Numbered from the stretch's first letter, positions 1 to 10,711 are shown. The stretch: DNA of 64,000 nucleotides from Pycnopodia helianthoides (GCA_032158295.1 CM063248.1:11856657-11920656); one strand, 5' to 3'. Numbers and translations are program-made. Notes: a model not told the origin generated them from the sequence alone.

Positions 1-425
1 TTTGCAAATTTCAGTTCCCAAGGAGGAATAGGTTTTTATGTAATTTTACCGAAACCCTCTCATTTCATCACTCATGGGCATTTCAAAGAATAGAGGCTGA
101 TAATTCTGACAAGACCTTGAGAGTACACAGAACATATTAAGTGAAAGGAAGTTTGTGTGAAGAGGAGGCGGCTTAGAGTGAAATTAACATCACACTCAGT
201 GGTGCAACATTCCCCCTCTGCTCAAAACCTTTGCCCCCCCTCTCCCCCAAAATGAGATCCCCCCAAAATGCATAAAGGAATGGTTTGAAACAATAAATAT
301 CCCCTTAAATCCCCTGTTGCCTACCCCCTTTTAGTAAAAGTGTCTAGTTACACGACTAGTCACACTTAATACCAAAAGGAAGTTTCTAGCCTTTTAGGGG
401 AAAGAATTTTCCTTTAAAAACTGAC

Positions 426-593
426 CTCATAGTTCAAAGATGAGCTCCTGAAGCAAATACTCCTTGGATACTTGATAAGATGCGAGTCTCGTGCTGAGCC
501 ATAGCAACAAGGAGAGCAGACGAAAGAGGCTGAACTCTTCAGACACTTCTCTAAGACAAGATCTGTCGCCACACCACAAGCATGAAGGGCCAC
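426..593 (-). CDS. GSTCD: GSTCD exon 7, ALHACG block
   Basis: GTACAG acceptor at 594 and GAG|GTCAGT donor at 425; 56 whole codons. It encodes VALHACGVATDLVLEKCLKS and SFVCSPCCYGS, the conserved HACG and CCYG signatures of the family, then a variable tail ending LNYE. The following exon is not found in bases 1-425, so the gene continues off the left edge. Confidence 0.93.
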
Positions 594-3500
594 CTGTACA
601 TTACATGAGAACCAATCAATTAAATGACTTGTTAAAGCAAGGCATTAGATGTCTCAGAACCTAGAATGCTTAGAACTGACTGTTCCCAACCGCTCTTCCC
701 ACTGGGAACAACACAGATTTTTAAACTTATGTACTCTATTGTTTTAAAAAATTTTATGAGGGCCCGAAATGATCAGCTATGCTGGATGGGTCACCCTAAA
801 CAGATATGGTTTTCAAATAAATAAATACAATTAAATAAAACAAAACATATAAATTATCACCAAGTGGCGTGGCATGGAGAGCGGTCAAGAGCACCGACTC
901 AAGCTCTGGTATTTCTGATCTGCAAAGTGTGGGTTTCGAGTCCCGGTCTTGACACTTGTGTCCTTAAGCAAGACACTTAACCATTATTGCTTTATCCTTC
1001 CGGTGGAATGTAAAGCCATAGGTCCCATGTGTAGTGTAATGCACATAAAAGGCCCAGTTACACTTATCGCTAAGAGAAAGGGTTTGCCCTAGTTTCTGGC
1101 AGTGGTTGCCAAGTGCGCCGCAGCACCTTGTAAATTTTATAAGGTGCTAGATAAACTTTGTTTCATGGGCTTTGAAAAATGTCTCCCATAAGTCCGTCTC
1201 AAAAAAATGTGAGTGGTTAAGATGCTCCAAAAAGTATAAGTCAAGATTATTTAAAAAGGTTTATGAAAGTAAAACTTACCCCAATGTTAAACACTCCAGT
1301 GTAGTAATTCAAATTGCACTGAAATAGGGACAGGTTAGTCAGTCTGGTACCCTGTATCCTAGTCTCTGCACGCTTCAATGATTCCTCATTGTTCTCCACC
1401 ATGACAATGTGACAGTCTGGCAGACAGTGGGCAAGAACAATACCAACATGACCCTGAAATATAAAACATTATTGAAAAATATAAAACAAGTTATCCTCAA
1501 GATTGATTTACCCATTCCATACCATAGCGGTCTCAAGTGGCTTGTATCAAAAAACTTGTAGCGGCCTCGAACGACCACAAGATTTGACCTACTTTCACTC
1601 AACCAAAAAAGGTCAAAGCAAACATGATATCATGAACTATCTTCAAGCAAACTTGCATCCTCAATTCTGATTGGTCAATCCATAGCAACAAGATTGTGAT
1701 ATAAACCTACAATGATGTACACTAAACAGCCCTTATCAAACCCTGTTCTATAACATGCTTTTTTAAGCTATGCGTCAGTTTGCTTTAAGATAAATTCATC
1801 AGCACACGCGCACTCATGGAGTACGAAAAATATAGCACGTCTGCGTCCGATATCCAACTTGACCTTCTTTGAAATGGGATGCAGAAGTGCTAAATTTTTC
1901 GTTAACCACTTGCGCTTAAATATGATAACTAATAGTGACATTTTCTAATTATTTCCCATATTAACACAGTTCAACTTTTTATTATTTTCAGAATTTCTTT
2001 TCAGACATATTGACAAAAAGAATTTTGAGTGAGAAAATCAACAATATTAGCCATGTCTGGGCGTATGGAAATGATTATACAGAAATGAATAAAGATTTAA
2101 AACATGACAAGTGACATTTATAGAGTACTCTTTATCAATGCGCTTTACATAAAACGGCTTGGAAAGGAAAGTACTAAGGTGGCAAACCTGATCACAGTAA
2201 CACCACGAAACTACAGGTTCCAGACAGAGAGGTGCTTTGACTACAAATCAATGTTGTCGCCAAAATCCATTATGAACAAAATTTGGGCGGCTGTTCCAAG
2301 GGTGTGAAAAACATGTGCATTTAATGAATAATTGCCCAAAGCAAACTTCAACTTTATGGAATGACAAGGAAATTTAAACACCTTGGTAATTACTTAGCCT
2401 CCAGTAGAACTAGTTATGAAACGAGTGAATCAAATAAATGGAGATATCTCAACAGAGAAAATGTTTGGGGGCTACATTTTAGATTATCTCATGCATGGAA
2501 CTGGGCCATCCACAATGTTCTTAGACATCAATTACAAGTACAGTAAGGCCCAATTTCATAGAACTGCTTTAGGCACAAAAAGTAGCTAAGCACAACAATA
2601 TTATGCTAACCAGAATATGGTTACTATCTGTGACTGGTATCTGGCTCATTTTTGCTTAGCAGAAAATTTTCACTTAGCAGAAAATTGTTAAGCAATTTTT
2701 TCTGCTTAAAAAGCAGCTCTATGTAGAGCTGTTTCAGCAGGAAATATCATTTGACAATTTTCTGCTTTGCACAAATTAGCAGGTCAGGCCCTTTGCAATG
2801 ATTAAATTTATACCATTTAGTACAGAAACAAGAACATTTACAGAGGATACGTATTCCTTAAAAAATACAATGATGAGTTTTCCATTTGTAGATTGTGCCG
2901 TTAGCATAAAGCATGAAGTTAAAAAGGAAGCTAGGCAAAGAGCATATGTCCATGCATCTGTTTTGCAAAGAGTGTCATCTGTATTGCATACTCAATAAAA
3001 AAGGGACTACACTCAATGGGGAAATAGAAACAGAATGTATGCAGTAATGTCGACATAATACTGTGACAAAATGATCACTGAAGGGCGCCGTACGGCGTGG
3101 GAATTAACCCAGATTAGTTGCAGACTGACAGTAGTGGATCTGATGCGTGCGTGGCCCCTGGATCCCCAGTGAAAGTGAAATTGGAACTCCCGCCTTAATT
3201 TTTGTCAGTTTTTGCTTAGATGTCGAGGTGCACACATCTCAATACGAAGTCTCTCAAAGCTAGTAATTTGTCTGATGTAAGTAATCAGGTGAAAGTTGAA
3301 AATAAGAACGAATCAAACCGAAAATCTCATTTCTCTTTGTCCAATTTCTCCATCTCCCCTTTCTTTTAATCATTAACAATGTAGGGCTTGGCTGCAGCTG
3401 TTGTAGATGGGATGCCAGAGGGATGCCATCGTTCCGTGGGCCGACCAAAGATGCGCTGGGTTGATAACATTCTAGAATGGTCAGGTTGTGATACCACTGA

Positions 3501-6500
3501 CCTCAAAGCAGCAGCACTGGAAAGACGGGCTGTGGTGGGAGCGGTTACCAGTGATCCCAGTGGGTTACAATTTGAGGAGGAGACCATGCGCAAATACCTA
3601 TGTCTAGCATTACAATGTAGGGCCAGAAATTAGCGTCTAACCACAGGTTTTCTGTACTAAAAAGTCCTTAGACCGCGACTACATCAAGTTACAATATTCC
3701 CAATGTAGATGAATACTTGGCCTTAGTCCGATTGGTAGATATGGCTAGCTGTTCGTACTCACCCCACCACTACAGAAGTCTACAATGACAGCTCCTGGTT
3801 TACTAAGTGTCTTGACTGCTGCTACTAGGCTCTCAATCTGCTCTCGTTTGTGTCTTGCTCTGTCCTCAGAAACGTCTAGAACAAATTGCACAAAAATTTT
3901 GAGAATATTTGTAAGTAAACATATCTCATGAGAAACCGGGACTCGAACCCCCACTCTTGCTGATCAGAAACATCCAGAGCCTGAGTCTGGTGCTCTTAAC
4001 TACTCGAACTGAACACGCCGCATTATTATTAAAGCAAAGCTTAAAGCATGCAACCAGCATTGGTAATTGTCAAACACCAGTATCCACACTTTATGTGACT
4101 AAACATAAATATGAAATACAAAACCTGTAAAAGTTTCAGCTCAATCAGCCATCAGAGTCACAAGAAAATAGTGAAAAGCTCCCTTATATGTTTTCACTAT
4201 TTTCAAACATCAGGTTTTGAACACACGAGATCAAAACAAATGTCTTAATAATTTCTCAAATACTACAGCATTACAAGCAATAATATTTCAAGGGAGGTTT
4301 TCCACCATGATCATATTTATACCATGCAAGTTATGGCCCTTTTCAAAACCACGGCTTGGGCTTCAGCTTTGGCTCTGTCCACCTGACTGGAGCCCCGTAA
4401 GGAAAGCGCAAGTTTTCTAAATAACTGACAGAGCCTAAAGGCCAAGACGTGGTTTTGAAAAGGGCCTTTGCATAAATCTGTGAATATTTATGCTCTCATT
4501 CTAAGCAATATTGTGAAAACCCTCTAAAGGACCAGACAGTTGCAAAAATATACTTGTGAAAATTGCTAAGTTTTTATAGTTCTTGGCTTAAGAGTGAAGG
4601 GCTATAATTTTACGCTGGACTGCAGTCCAGAGGACAGTGATTTTAGTATCTGGCCAGTAAACACCTGCTACTAGGATCTTGTCTTATTCAATTGAATAGA
4701 AACAAATTGTGTTCAAATGTTGACTTTGAATCTGATAAACTACTTTTCAATTCCATTGAGTAATGAAGTATACTTAATAATGTTAATACCCATAAAGAAA
4801 AATTTGAATTTTTTTTCTAACATGCCTTCGTGATTGGTCAAACAAAAACAGTTAAATGCATGTTGAACTAATTTGTCTCTTTTTGATTTTAGTCTTGTAC
4901 AAAAACTTCTGGTCCAGTACACATCTTGAACTACAAGCCCTGATGTCTTGTGGATTACCCCCCCCCCCCCTCAATTTGAGCCCTTGAATGGGGTTGGATA
5001 TGAAGAATATATCAGTAATGTCATATTATTATTGCATACCTTGGGAGGGATTTATGTCAGGTGGGAAAGTGTCCCAGGGTAGATGGATGTCATCACAGGG
5101 GAAGTCATCCGCAAGGATCTTGATGTCACATGACTCCAGTTTCTCTCTGACAGCTCCGAGATTGGACTTCACGTGGGAAGCTGAACTGCAAGAACAGACA
5201 TCAAATTGAAGACAAATCATAAGAAAAGTTATTAATACAAAAAAGAAGATGATTATTTTCAATATGAAAGCTCCCTAATTATGAAGTTGTCAAGTAATGA
5301 ACCACAAAGGAAACTGACTGGGTAAATTTCGAATGGTTTGGGTTCAATTTTTCTTTGTTCAACCCCAAATTTGAAATTTACCCAGTCAGTTTCCCTTGTG
5401 GTTCATTACTTGACATTTAAAATTGAAAAGTAGCATCCCCTCAAGGTGATCCCGTGGCTGCCGCTTCCCAGGTTGTATCGTAAACTTGGGTGTGATCCCT
5501 GGCTACACGGCAGTTAACGGTTGCATGGCTTCTGACTGGCACCCCGGACAAAGATATTGACAAAATAGGGAGACCGCCAACATAGGGCTAGATAGCTCAG
5601 TTGGTAGAGCGCCGGTACGTTAATCCGGAGGTCGTTGGTTTTTCTTTGTTCAACCCTAAACTAATTATGAAATTGTAATGTTTTAATATTTGGTTGAACA
5701 AAACAAATTAACCAGAGGGGGATTTGAACATGCGACCTTGTGCTCTACAAACTGAGCCATCTAGCCCTAATGTTGGAAAATCCCATATTTTGTCAATAAA
5801 ATGAGCAAGGGTCTATTTACATTGCACAAGTAGGAGAAATAAAGATGTCACCTGTTACAATAACTCATACCTAGTTATTTTGGCTGGTTCAACATCCTCC
5901 ACTTTGTTCTCCTCCATTGTCTTTACTGCTCTGCAACCAACCAGCCTCACTCCATCAGCAACCACCACCTCCTTCAATCCACACCTCTCCGCACAGTCCT
6001 TTACACCAGGCACCTCCCACATCCTCCGGTACCACCTGAACACCAATGGAATATCCCAGGAGATGTCACCACCTTTGACCTTATCCAGGCGATCATGCAG
6101 GTAAGAGTGGACAGAGTGGAAGAGTGCAAAGTCTGTGAGGGTGACATAAGGACCCTCAGCAAACCGGTGCTCCTTATTAGCAGCATGTGGTAATTCCGCA
6201 ACAGGACTCGTCTTATCGGAAGTAGTGCCACTTTGTTCTTGAACTGAAAGAGCTTTCAGTAGAGATTCTTCAGTTTGGCCATGTGACGAATCCTGAGATC
6301 TTTGCTTTTTGTTACTTGCTTGGGAATTTGTCATACTTGTACTTGTAGCTGCTTGAAATTCCACAGAAGAAGATTTTTCTGATTTACACGCAGTAGAACC
6401 CATTTGTTCGGTAGATGTGGGAATTTCAAGTAATTGTTCTTTATTTTGGTCATCGGGTGGCCCTTGAGCCGTTATCTTATTGCTATCAGTTAACTGATTA

Positions 6501-8400
6501 GTGCTAGGTGGTCTTTCCACAGCGCAAGGCGTCTTGTTTGACGAAGAGCCACATTGTTCTTGGGTTGCAGGATACTCAGGTTCTTTAGTTTGGCTGTGTG
6601 ATGCAACCAGAGTTGTTACCTCTTCGCTGTCAAGCTTTTTATCAGCAGTATGAGTTTGGTGATCGATTTTGGTTGCGCAGGCTCCGTCCGCAGCAAACTC
6701 TGGCCTCGTTTCCCGCCCATTAGCTTTCAACCCCATCTCTGGAACGTGATGTGATCTGTTTTTCCGATTGTTGGAATTTTCTGATTGCTCCAACAGTTTC
6801 TCACTTTGACGGACCCTCTGCTTGTGTAACTGCCTGGCCTGTTTTCACTTTCCGCTTGTCAATCAAGTTCAGAGTTCCACTTTGAAACACGGAGTCTTGC
6901 TTTTCCTCCAGCCTCATCTGACCACCTTGAGGAGTCCTCAGTTTACCTTTGAGTTTCTTCTTACCGATCGGCTTAGTCAGTTTACAAGACAGGACAGGGG
7001 GACTTGAGAGTCTGCGCTCCAGTTCAAGAACTCCTTTTGGGGCGGCGTCTTCAGCTGGCAGATCTTGATAGATGTCTATTTCACAGAGTCTGGTCCAGGG
7101 ACTGACCTCAGCTGCACTTCTTCAAGGAAGACTGTCGGAAACCCTGTGAAGAGCAATCAATAGAACAGTTGGTGATATTGCAGCTGGATGTACCAGGATT
7201 ATACACATGTACATATTTGTGGCAAGTCAAATATATTGCACAGTTACGTAAGGGACATTCAGTTTAACTCTCATAAAAGCAGTTACGATACTGACTAATT
7301 CCGGTGCTTCAAAGAGAATCTTTGTTCTATTGGCTTTAAGTCACAGTTTCTTTGAGCCAGTGGTACTCTCAACAAAAATGATTCCAGCATTTCTGTTCAA
7401 AGTATTCTATCAGGGGAGATCCCTGGCTTAACTGGTTAAATATGGTATGTACTTTACCTCATAGCAAAACAAATAGTTGTTTCATTTTCAATACACTTGT
7501 TTTTCTCCAACATGCTCAACACCCATTTTATGACTATTATCAAGTGCTTTCGGAGTGCTGCAAAAAGGATAACTCTGACACCTTGAGTGGGAAATGGAAG
7601 TAATTTTTGACCCAGCGTACCGCTTTTTAGTTATGCGTTCAGTTGAGGTACATGAACCAGATTTTAGTTCTATTTAGTGGTACTTTTAGAGTGTCTTGTA
7701 TCTTACCAAAAGAGCATCTAGGTTCTTATGTTGCTGACGTTCATGTCCTTTATGAACTATTCGCCTCAGTACAGCACACAATCCAGAGTAACACCTCAAT
7801 CTTCCTGCTCCCACAATGGCTGGTAGCTGACACTGCTGCACAAGCCAGTCAACATTACTGATATTCGTCAAATTGAATTCAGGTTTAGAGGGGAACAGGT
7901 TGGCTTTAACAAGACTTCTGCAAACTTCCTGGCCGTCTCTTGGATCATGTAATCTTGGGAGTCACCTCCTGATGGAGGTCCTGATATCATGCCCAAGCAT
8001 AGGTTCAGCAGAAGACTCTTCAACAGTCTTGGATGACCCAAAGGAAGGCTCCCCAACAGCCTCTGAAAGCCACCAGAAGGCTCTTCCAGAGTCTTTTCCA
8101 AACAGAAGGGCCATCAGCATCATTGGTGGGTCTCACACAAGAATTTCTAACATCGGATTTTGTTTTATCTTCAGTCCCGGCGAAATCCTTTTCATTGGGG
8201 CCAAACATTTCGGGAGTTGCAGTTTGGACAAAAACAACATCAAATGAATCGTACCCACAATACTGACACAAAAAGATCACAGTTCTTGCCTGTGGTGGCA
8301 GGTCATTTCCAACTACAGGAATATACAGTTTTTCTTTCCGGGATGCTGTCATTTTGTCCTCCTGGTTATCCATAATTTGCATAGTTTGGTGCAGTGCCAT
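426..8400 (-). CDS. GSTCD: GSTCD gene, seven exons in window, 3' end off left edge
   Basis: Glutathione S-transferase C-terminal domain-containing protein. The family has an N-terminal thioredoxin/GST-like region, a GST-C helical region and a C-terminal class-I methyltransferase-like fold; its cellular substrate is not established. Exons on the minus strand: about 8137-8400, 7707-7928, 5871-7143, 5040-5185, 3763-3875, 1280-1453, 426-593. Splice phases agree from exon 2 onward (0, 2, 1, 0, 0) once two extra single bases in exon 3 are discounted. Landmarks seen: LCQYCGYDSFDVV, QCQLPAIV, AEVSPWTRLCE, EVPGVKDCAERCG, VDFCSGG/GHVGIVLAH and VALHACGVATD with PCCYG. The in-window product is about 786 residues, against about 630 for human, because of a long Ser/Thr/Gln-rich linker in exon 3. 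The last coding exon is missing from the window. Whether the frame breaks are real or assembly indels cannot be settled here. Confidence 0.9.
594..1279 (-). other. GSTCD intron 6 with SINE
   Basis: Intron between exons 6 and 7. Holds a tRNA-headed SINE (about 861-1160, separate entry). The rest is AT-rich with nothing recognisable. Confidence 0.7.
861..1160 (+). mobile_element. tRNA-headed SINE with Deu-like central domain
   Basis: The 5' part resembles a tRNA (B-box-like GGGTTTCGAGTCCC at about 931-944; GACTCAAGCTCTGG anticodon arm of tRNA-Leu-CAA type). It is followed by TCCTTAAGCAAGACACTT, the hallmark of the Deu-domain SINE core. The tail GCAGCACCTTGTAAAT is shared with 18960-19090. Confidence 0.65.
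1280..1453 (-). CDS. GSTCD: GSTCD exon 6, SAM-binding motif I second half
   Basis: ATTTCAG acceptor at 1454 and GGG|GTAAGT donor at 1279; 58 whole codons. It encodes GHVGIVLAHCLPDC, then the acidic MVENNEESLKRAE strand (typical of the ribose-binding acidic residue of class-I methyltransferases), then LFQCNLNYYTGVFNIG. This is nearly colinear with vertebrate GSTCD. Confidence 0.94.
1640..1910. repeat. Foldback-type repeat, copy 1
   Basis: Shares with 43197-43545 the segments TATCTTCAAGCAAACTTG, TCTGATTGGTC, ATAGCAC/CGTCTGCGTCC and GATAAATTC in the same order but reversed arrangement. It lies in the 1454-3762 GSTCD intron. Confidence 0.5.
2547..2735. mobile_element. GGGCCCAATTTCATAG-type MITE (family 4), diverged
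   Basis: Begins CCCAATTTCATAGAACTGC and ends AAGCAGCTCTATG, inverted termini also seen at 17908, 29270, 32246 and 40187. The interior shows the family's CTGGTA / TGCTTAGCAG motifs. In a GSTCD intron. Confidence 0.6.
3385..3575 (+). mobile_element. LINE 3' ORF fragment
   Basis: The frame encodes VGRPKMRWVDNILEWSG followed by DLKAAALERRAV. This is the C-terminal tail typical of non-LTR retrotransposon polymerases (GRPxxRWxDxIxEWTG). No reverse transcriptase core remains. Inserted in the GSTCD intron, antisense to the gene. Confidence 0.65.
3763..3875 (-). CDS. GSTCD: GSTCD exon 5, start of methyltransferase fold
   Basis: The acceptor follows a T-rich tract ending TTCTAG at 3876, and the donor is GGG|GTGAGT at 3762. 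The phase-1 G from exon 4 plus AC gives Asp. It encodes SEDRARHKREQIESLV and then AVIVDFCSGG, the first half of the SAM-binding motif I. It ends at phase 0 between two glycines of the motif. Confidence 0.92.
3925..4015 (-). mobile_element. tRNA-headed SINE fragment (same head as 861)
   Basis: Reverse complement has GTTCGAGTCCCGG (B box) and CACCAGACTCAGGCTCTGG. Only the tRNA-like head is clear. Confidence 0.55.
4062..4190 (-). mobile_element. Fragment of TTAAAGG-type MITE
   Basis: Contains ACCTGTAAAAGTTTCAGC and GTCACAAGAAAATAGTG, the shared subterminal core of MITE families 1-3, without recognisable termini. Confidence 0.5.
4335..4466. repeat. Inverted repeat / hairpin
   Basis: The arm starting GGCCCTTTTCAAAACCAC at 4335 is matched by its exact complement at 4449-4466, and TGGCTCTGTC by GACAGAGCC at 4426. 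A small palindromic MITE in a GSTCD intron. Confidence 0.65.
5040..5185 (-). CDS. GSTCD: GSTCD exon 4
   Basis: TTCTTGCAG acceptor at 5186 and CAAG|GTATGC donor at 5039. It starts with one base completing AGT from exon 3 and ends at phase 1. It encodes ASHVKSNLGAVREKLESC and DFPCDDIHLPWDTFPP, matching the segment of vertebrate GSTCD just before the methyltransferase fold (MAKLMEKGIEV...HPCPTWTLDW). Confidence 0.9.
5289..5414. repeat. 42-nt perfect-type hairpin in GSTCD intron 3
   Basis: Arms 5289-5330 and 5373-5414 are reverse complements with one mismatch. The loop also has complementary GGTTCAA / TTCAACCCC segments. It lies beside tRNA-like repeats. Confidence 0.85.
5530..5775. mobile_element. 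tRNA-like SINE heads in inverted pair
   Basis: The plus-strand head at about 5587-5640 (GGGCTAGATAGCTCAGTTGG A box, anticodon-like GTT) is followed by a minus-strand head at about 5700-5768 (GAGCCATCTAGCCCT). The upstream flank GACAAAGATATTGACAAAAT recurs inverted at about 44290-44330. Acceptor and anticodon stems do not fold into a functional tRNA. Confidence 0.6.
5871..7143 (-). CDS. GSTCD: GSTCD exon 3, GST-C-like region and linker, two frame breaks
   Basis: The acceptor is TTCACAG|G at 7144 and the donor AG|GTATGA at 5870. Reading starts GFRQSSLKKC, then needs a one-base skip near 7113 to continue AEVSPWTRLCE, and a second skip in an A4 run at 6842-6845 to continue QARQLHKQR. With these two bases removed the length is 1271, exactly the phase required by exon 4. 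A low-complexity Ser/Thr/Gln-rich linker spans about 6178-6706. The GST-C-like helical block (RFAEGPYVTLTDF to EVPGVKDCAERCGL) lies at about 5975-6166. Protein similarity continues across both breaks, so an indel is more likely than a tiny intron. Confidence 0.88.
7707..7928 (-). CDS. GSTCD: GSTCD exon 2
   Basis: Carries DWLVQQCQLPAIV followed by CAVLRRIVHKG and LDALL, matching the QNCCLPAVV...VVLRHIIQK block of vertebrate GSTCD. The exon ends TTG|GTAAGA, a strong donor at 7706, phase 0. The 5' boundary is uncertain because the frame is open back to about 7962. CAG|GAAG at 7929 gives the phase that fits exon 1. Confidence 0.8.
8137..8400 (-). CDS. GSTCD: GSTCD exon 1 (start codon exon; 3' boundary uncertain)
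   Basis: The ATG at 8400-8398 is chosen because an in-frame TGA lies about 20 bases upstream and the conserved N-terminal block (KLYIPV, then LCQYCGYDSFDVVFV) follows. It aligns with the thioredoxin-like start of vertebrate GSTCD. A GTGAGA donor at 8136 would end the exon at phase 0, matching a CAG acceptor before 7928. However, the acceptor has a poor pyrimidine tract. The DNA between also stays open in shifting frames (WKRLWK, then EAVGEPSFGSSK, then DYMIQETARKF), so one long exon with indels is the alternative. Confidence 0.65.
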
Positions 8401-8639
8401 GTTATCTGGAAGAGTTGTTCAAACTGTTATTTGAGAAAATATGAGACTTCATGAGAATATGTGAGAAATGCTCACTGCAGTCATGACACTACATAAATAG
8501 CAGACGATGCGCAACTCAAGATTGTACAGAGCAATCAAAGTTGAAATTTAAAAGGTGTTGCTTCGATTCCAATGTAATGAACGTGTTACCTGCAATTATA
8601 AGAAAAACAAAACCAACATTTTAAAGGTAGATATACTTT

Positions 8640-8985
8640 TGCTTATTGACAAAGGCTGGTATCCTCACTTGGTGTATCCCAACATGTATGCATATAAAAT
8701 AACAAACCTGAGAAAATTTGGGCTCAATTGGTCATCGAAGTTGCAAGAAAATAATGAAGTAAAAACGCACTTGTTGCATAGAATTGTGTGCTTTCAAATG
8801 CCTGAGTTTCTCAGTTTCAAATATTTTAGTGAGAAATCGCCTCTTTCTCAAAAACTACATTACTTCAGAGGGAGTCGTTTCTCACAATGTTTTATACAAT
8901 CAGCAGCTCTCAGGTGCTCCTTACCAAGTAAGTTTTTATGGAAATTATTTCTTGAGTAATTACCAAAAGTATCCACTGCCTTTAA
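8640..8985 (-). mobile_element. TTAAAGGCACTGGACAC MITE (family 2), truncated
   Basis: Contains CTCAATTGGTCATCGAAGTTG, CTACATTACTTCAGAGGGAG and ends CCACTGCCTTTAAA. Very similar to 44476-44860. The right terminus is present and the left is degraded. Confidence 0.7.
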
Positions 8986-9816
8986 AGGTCAAATGGAGAT
9001 GTTAATTCAGATGAGTAAAGCATGCTGGATTAAATAAGTTTTTCTTTTTTAGTGGTATGGAAAACCCATGCTACCTCTGATCGGTAATTAAATCTATTCC
9101 TCACACAAGGCCGAGTGAAAACCAGACTTCATAGTACGTTACTAAACAAAGATGTTGGAAGTCCCATTTATAGAGCTGACTTTACATAAACTTTTTGTGC
9201 TAACTCTGTCATGTTTACATGCATTTCATTTACTTTTTCATGAACACCTGGTTTTTAGGACATCACAAAAACTTAACGTCTAATATATATTTTTTGTTAG
9301 TGCATTAGAACTATTTGAAGAAGGGTCATAGATTGTTTTTTGTCAACGAAATGCTTATTCATTGGCATGATTATCAAGAAAAACACAATAAAAGTCACAT
9401 GTGAAAGTTTCAGTTGTAATCAGTGTCTACTTGTTGACAAAGTAGCAAAACACTGTCAACTGTATTTTCAAAAGAACATCAAATCCATTCACATTCACAG
9501 CGAGGTGACAGCGGGTACCAACCGCATCTCTGGCCACAGCATTCGCGAATAGACACCAACCCTCAGAAATCTGAGAAACAATTCACGCACGAATCGTATC
9601 TCAGATTCAAATGTTTTTTTATTTATTTCTAATCAAGAGAGGGGTATTTCAGACAAAACAATTTCACAATTTCACATTTTCCTGAAGTTTGTCTGCGATA
9701 ATGATCATTAATTAAAAAAAAAAATGTTGGTTAAATGTTTTTGAAAAGGCAGGACGCTAAACATGTTTAAACAAATTTATTTTGCCTTAAACTTGAACAA
9801 AGTTTTGTAGTGATTT
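8986..9816. other. Intergenic, nothing recognised
   Basis: AT-rich sequence upstream of GSTCD. Short frames only; no repeat copy or gene identified. The GSTCD promoter may lie in 8401-8640, but no TATA or CCAAT element stands out. Confidence 0.5.
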
Positions 9817-10322
9817 TTTTTGTGAGAAAATGAACTTAGAGGAGGGAGTTGTGACTGTAAAGTATAGATATTCGAGTTACAGTGTATGTTGCTTTTAAGC
9901 ATGCTTCACTGTTTCGTTTGCCTGCGCTGTTGTTTGTGTTTTTGTCGCCGGGTTTCTGCACTGCTGTTGGAGACACTTGCATGACATTTGCTGGAGAAAG
10001 GAAACCCACCTCCATGCCAACACACTTTTCTGAAGTTTGTTTCCTTGGGAGACAGTTTTATAAATAGGAGTATGGGTTTGCAATAGAGGGCACGCTACTG
10101 ATTCAGAATAGAATCAACCGATCCTGAACTGGTCAAACAGGTGACGATACTTTTCTTAAAGCCTCTTCAAAAGGATTAATCTGTTTCTGTCAATGGATAC
10201 TTGAGGAGTTTTATGACATGTTTATGTAAACTGATAAACTTTTGTTGTTGTCAGATGTCAAAGAGATCACCAAAAAAGAAAGAAAAGTTAGTTCAAAAAG
10301 GGATCCAGAACTGGTCAAATGT
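9817..10322. repeat. 500-bp interspersed repeat, copy 1
   Basis: Similar from end to end to 58578-59075 (shared GGAGACACTTGCATGACATT-like, CCACCTCCATGCCAACACAC, ATAAATAGGAGTATGGGTTT and CCAGAACTGGTCAAATG), with small indels. No terminal repeats or coding capacity recognised. Confidence 0.75.
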
Positions 10323-10323
10323 G

Positions 10324-10711
10324 TTAAAGGAACATTACAGAATTGGTAAGAAAAAAACTTGTAAAATGTACTTTTTTATCGCAGATTTACATTAAACTTA
10401 CGGTCTAATGATGACTGTAGAAAACATCACTTGAAATATTTCTGTCTGAAATGCCATATTTGATGAGAAATGAATAAACTAATTTTCCAATTGGAGTTTA
10501 TCGCTCAGTGAGCATTTTTTTCATTTGTTGGATCTATATGATTTCATGCAAATGTGTAATCGGTTTTTCACTATTTTCTCGTGACCCAGATGGTCGATCG
10601 ATCTCAAACTTCTACAGGTTTGTCAGTTTATGTATATGGTGGATTACATAAAGTGCTTTACTGCCAGCAACTGTTTTGTTAGCAAAAACCAATTCTGTAA
10701 TGTTCCTTTAA
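10324..10711 (+). mobile_element. TTAAAGGAACATTACAG MITE (family 1), copy A
   Basis: TIRs TTAAAGGAACATTACAGAAT / complement at 10692-10711. About 388 bp, no ORF. TTAA at both ends may be a piggyBac-like target duplication or part of the TIR. Confidence 0.85.

Noticed and set aside
5587..5645. Functional tRNA gene (anticodon GTT)
   Set aside because: The anticodon-loop position 33 is not T, the acceptor stem does not pair, the T arm is broken, and the sequence is repeated in degenerate copies.
5880..6231. Antisense frames over GSTCD exon 3
   Set aside because: Shadows of the conserved minus-strand exon.
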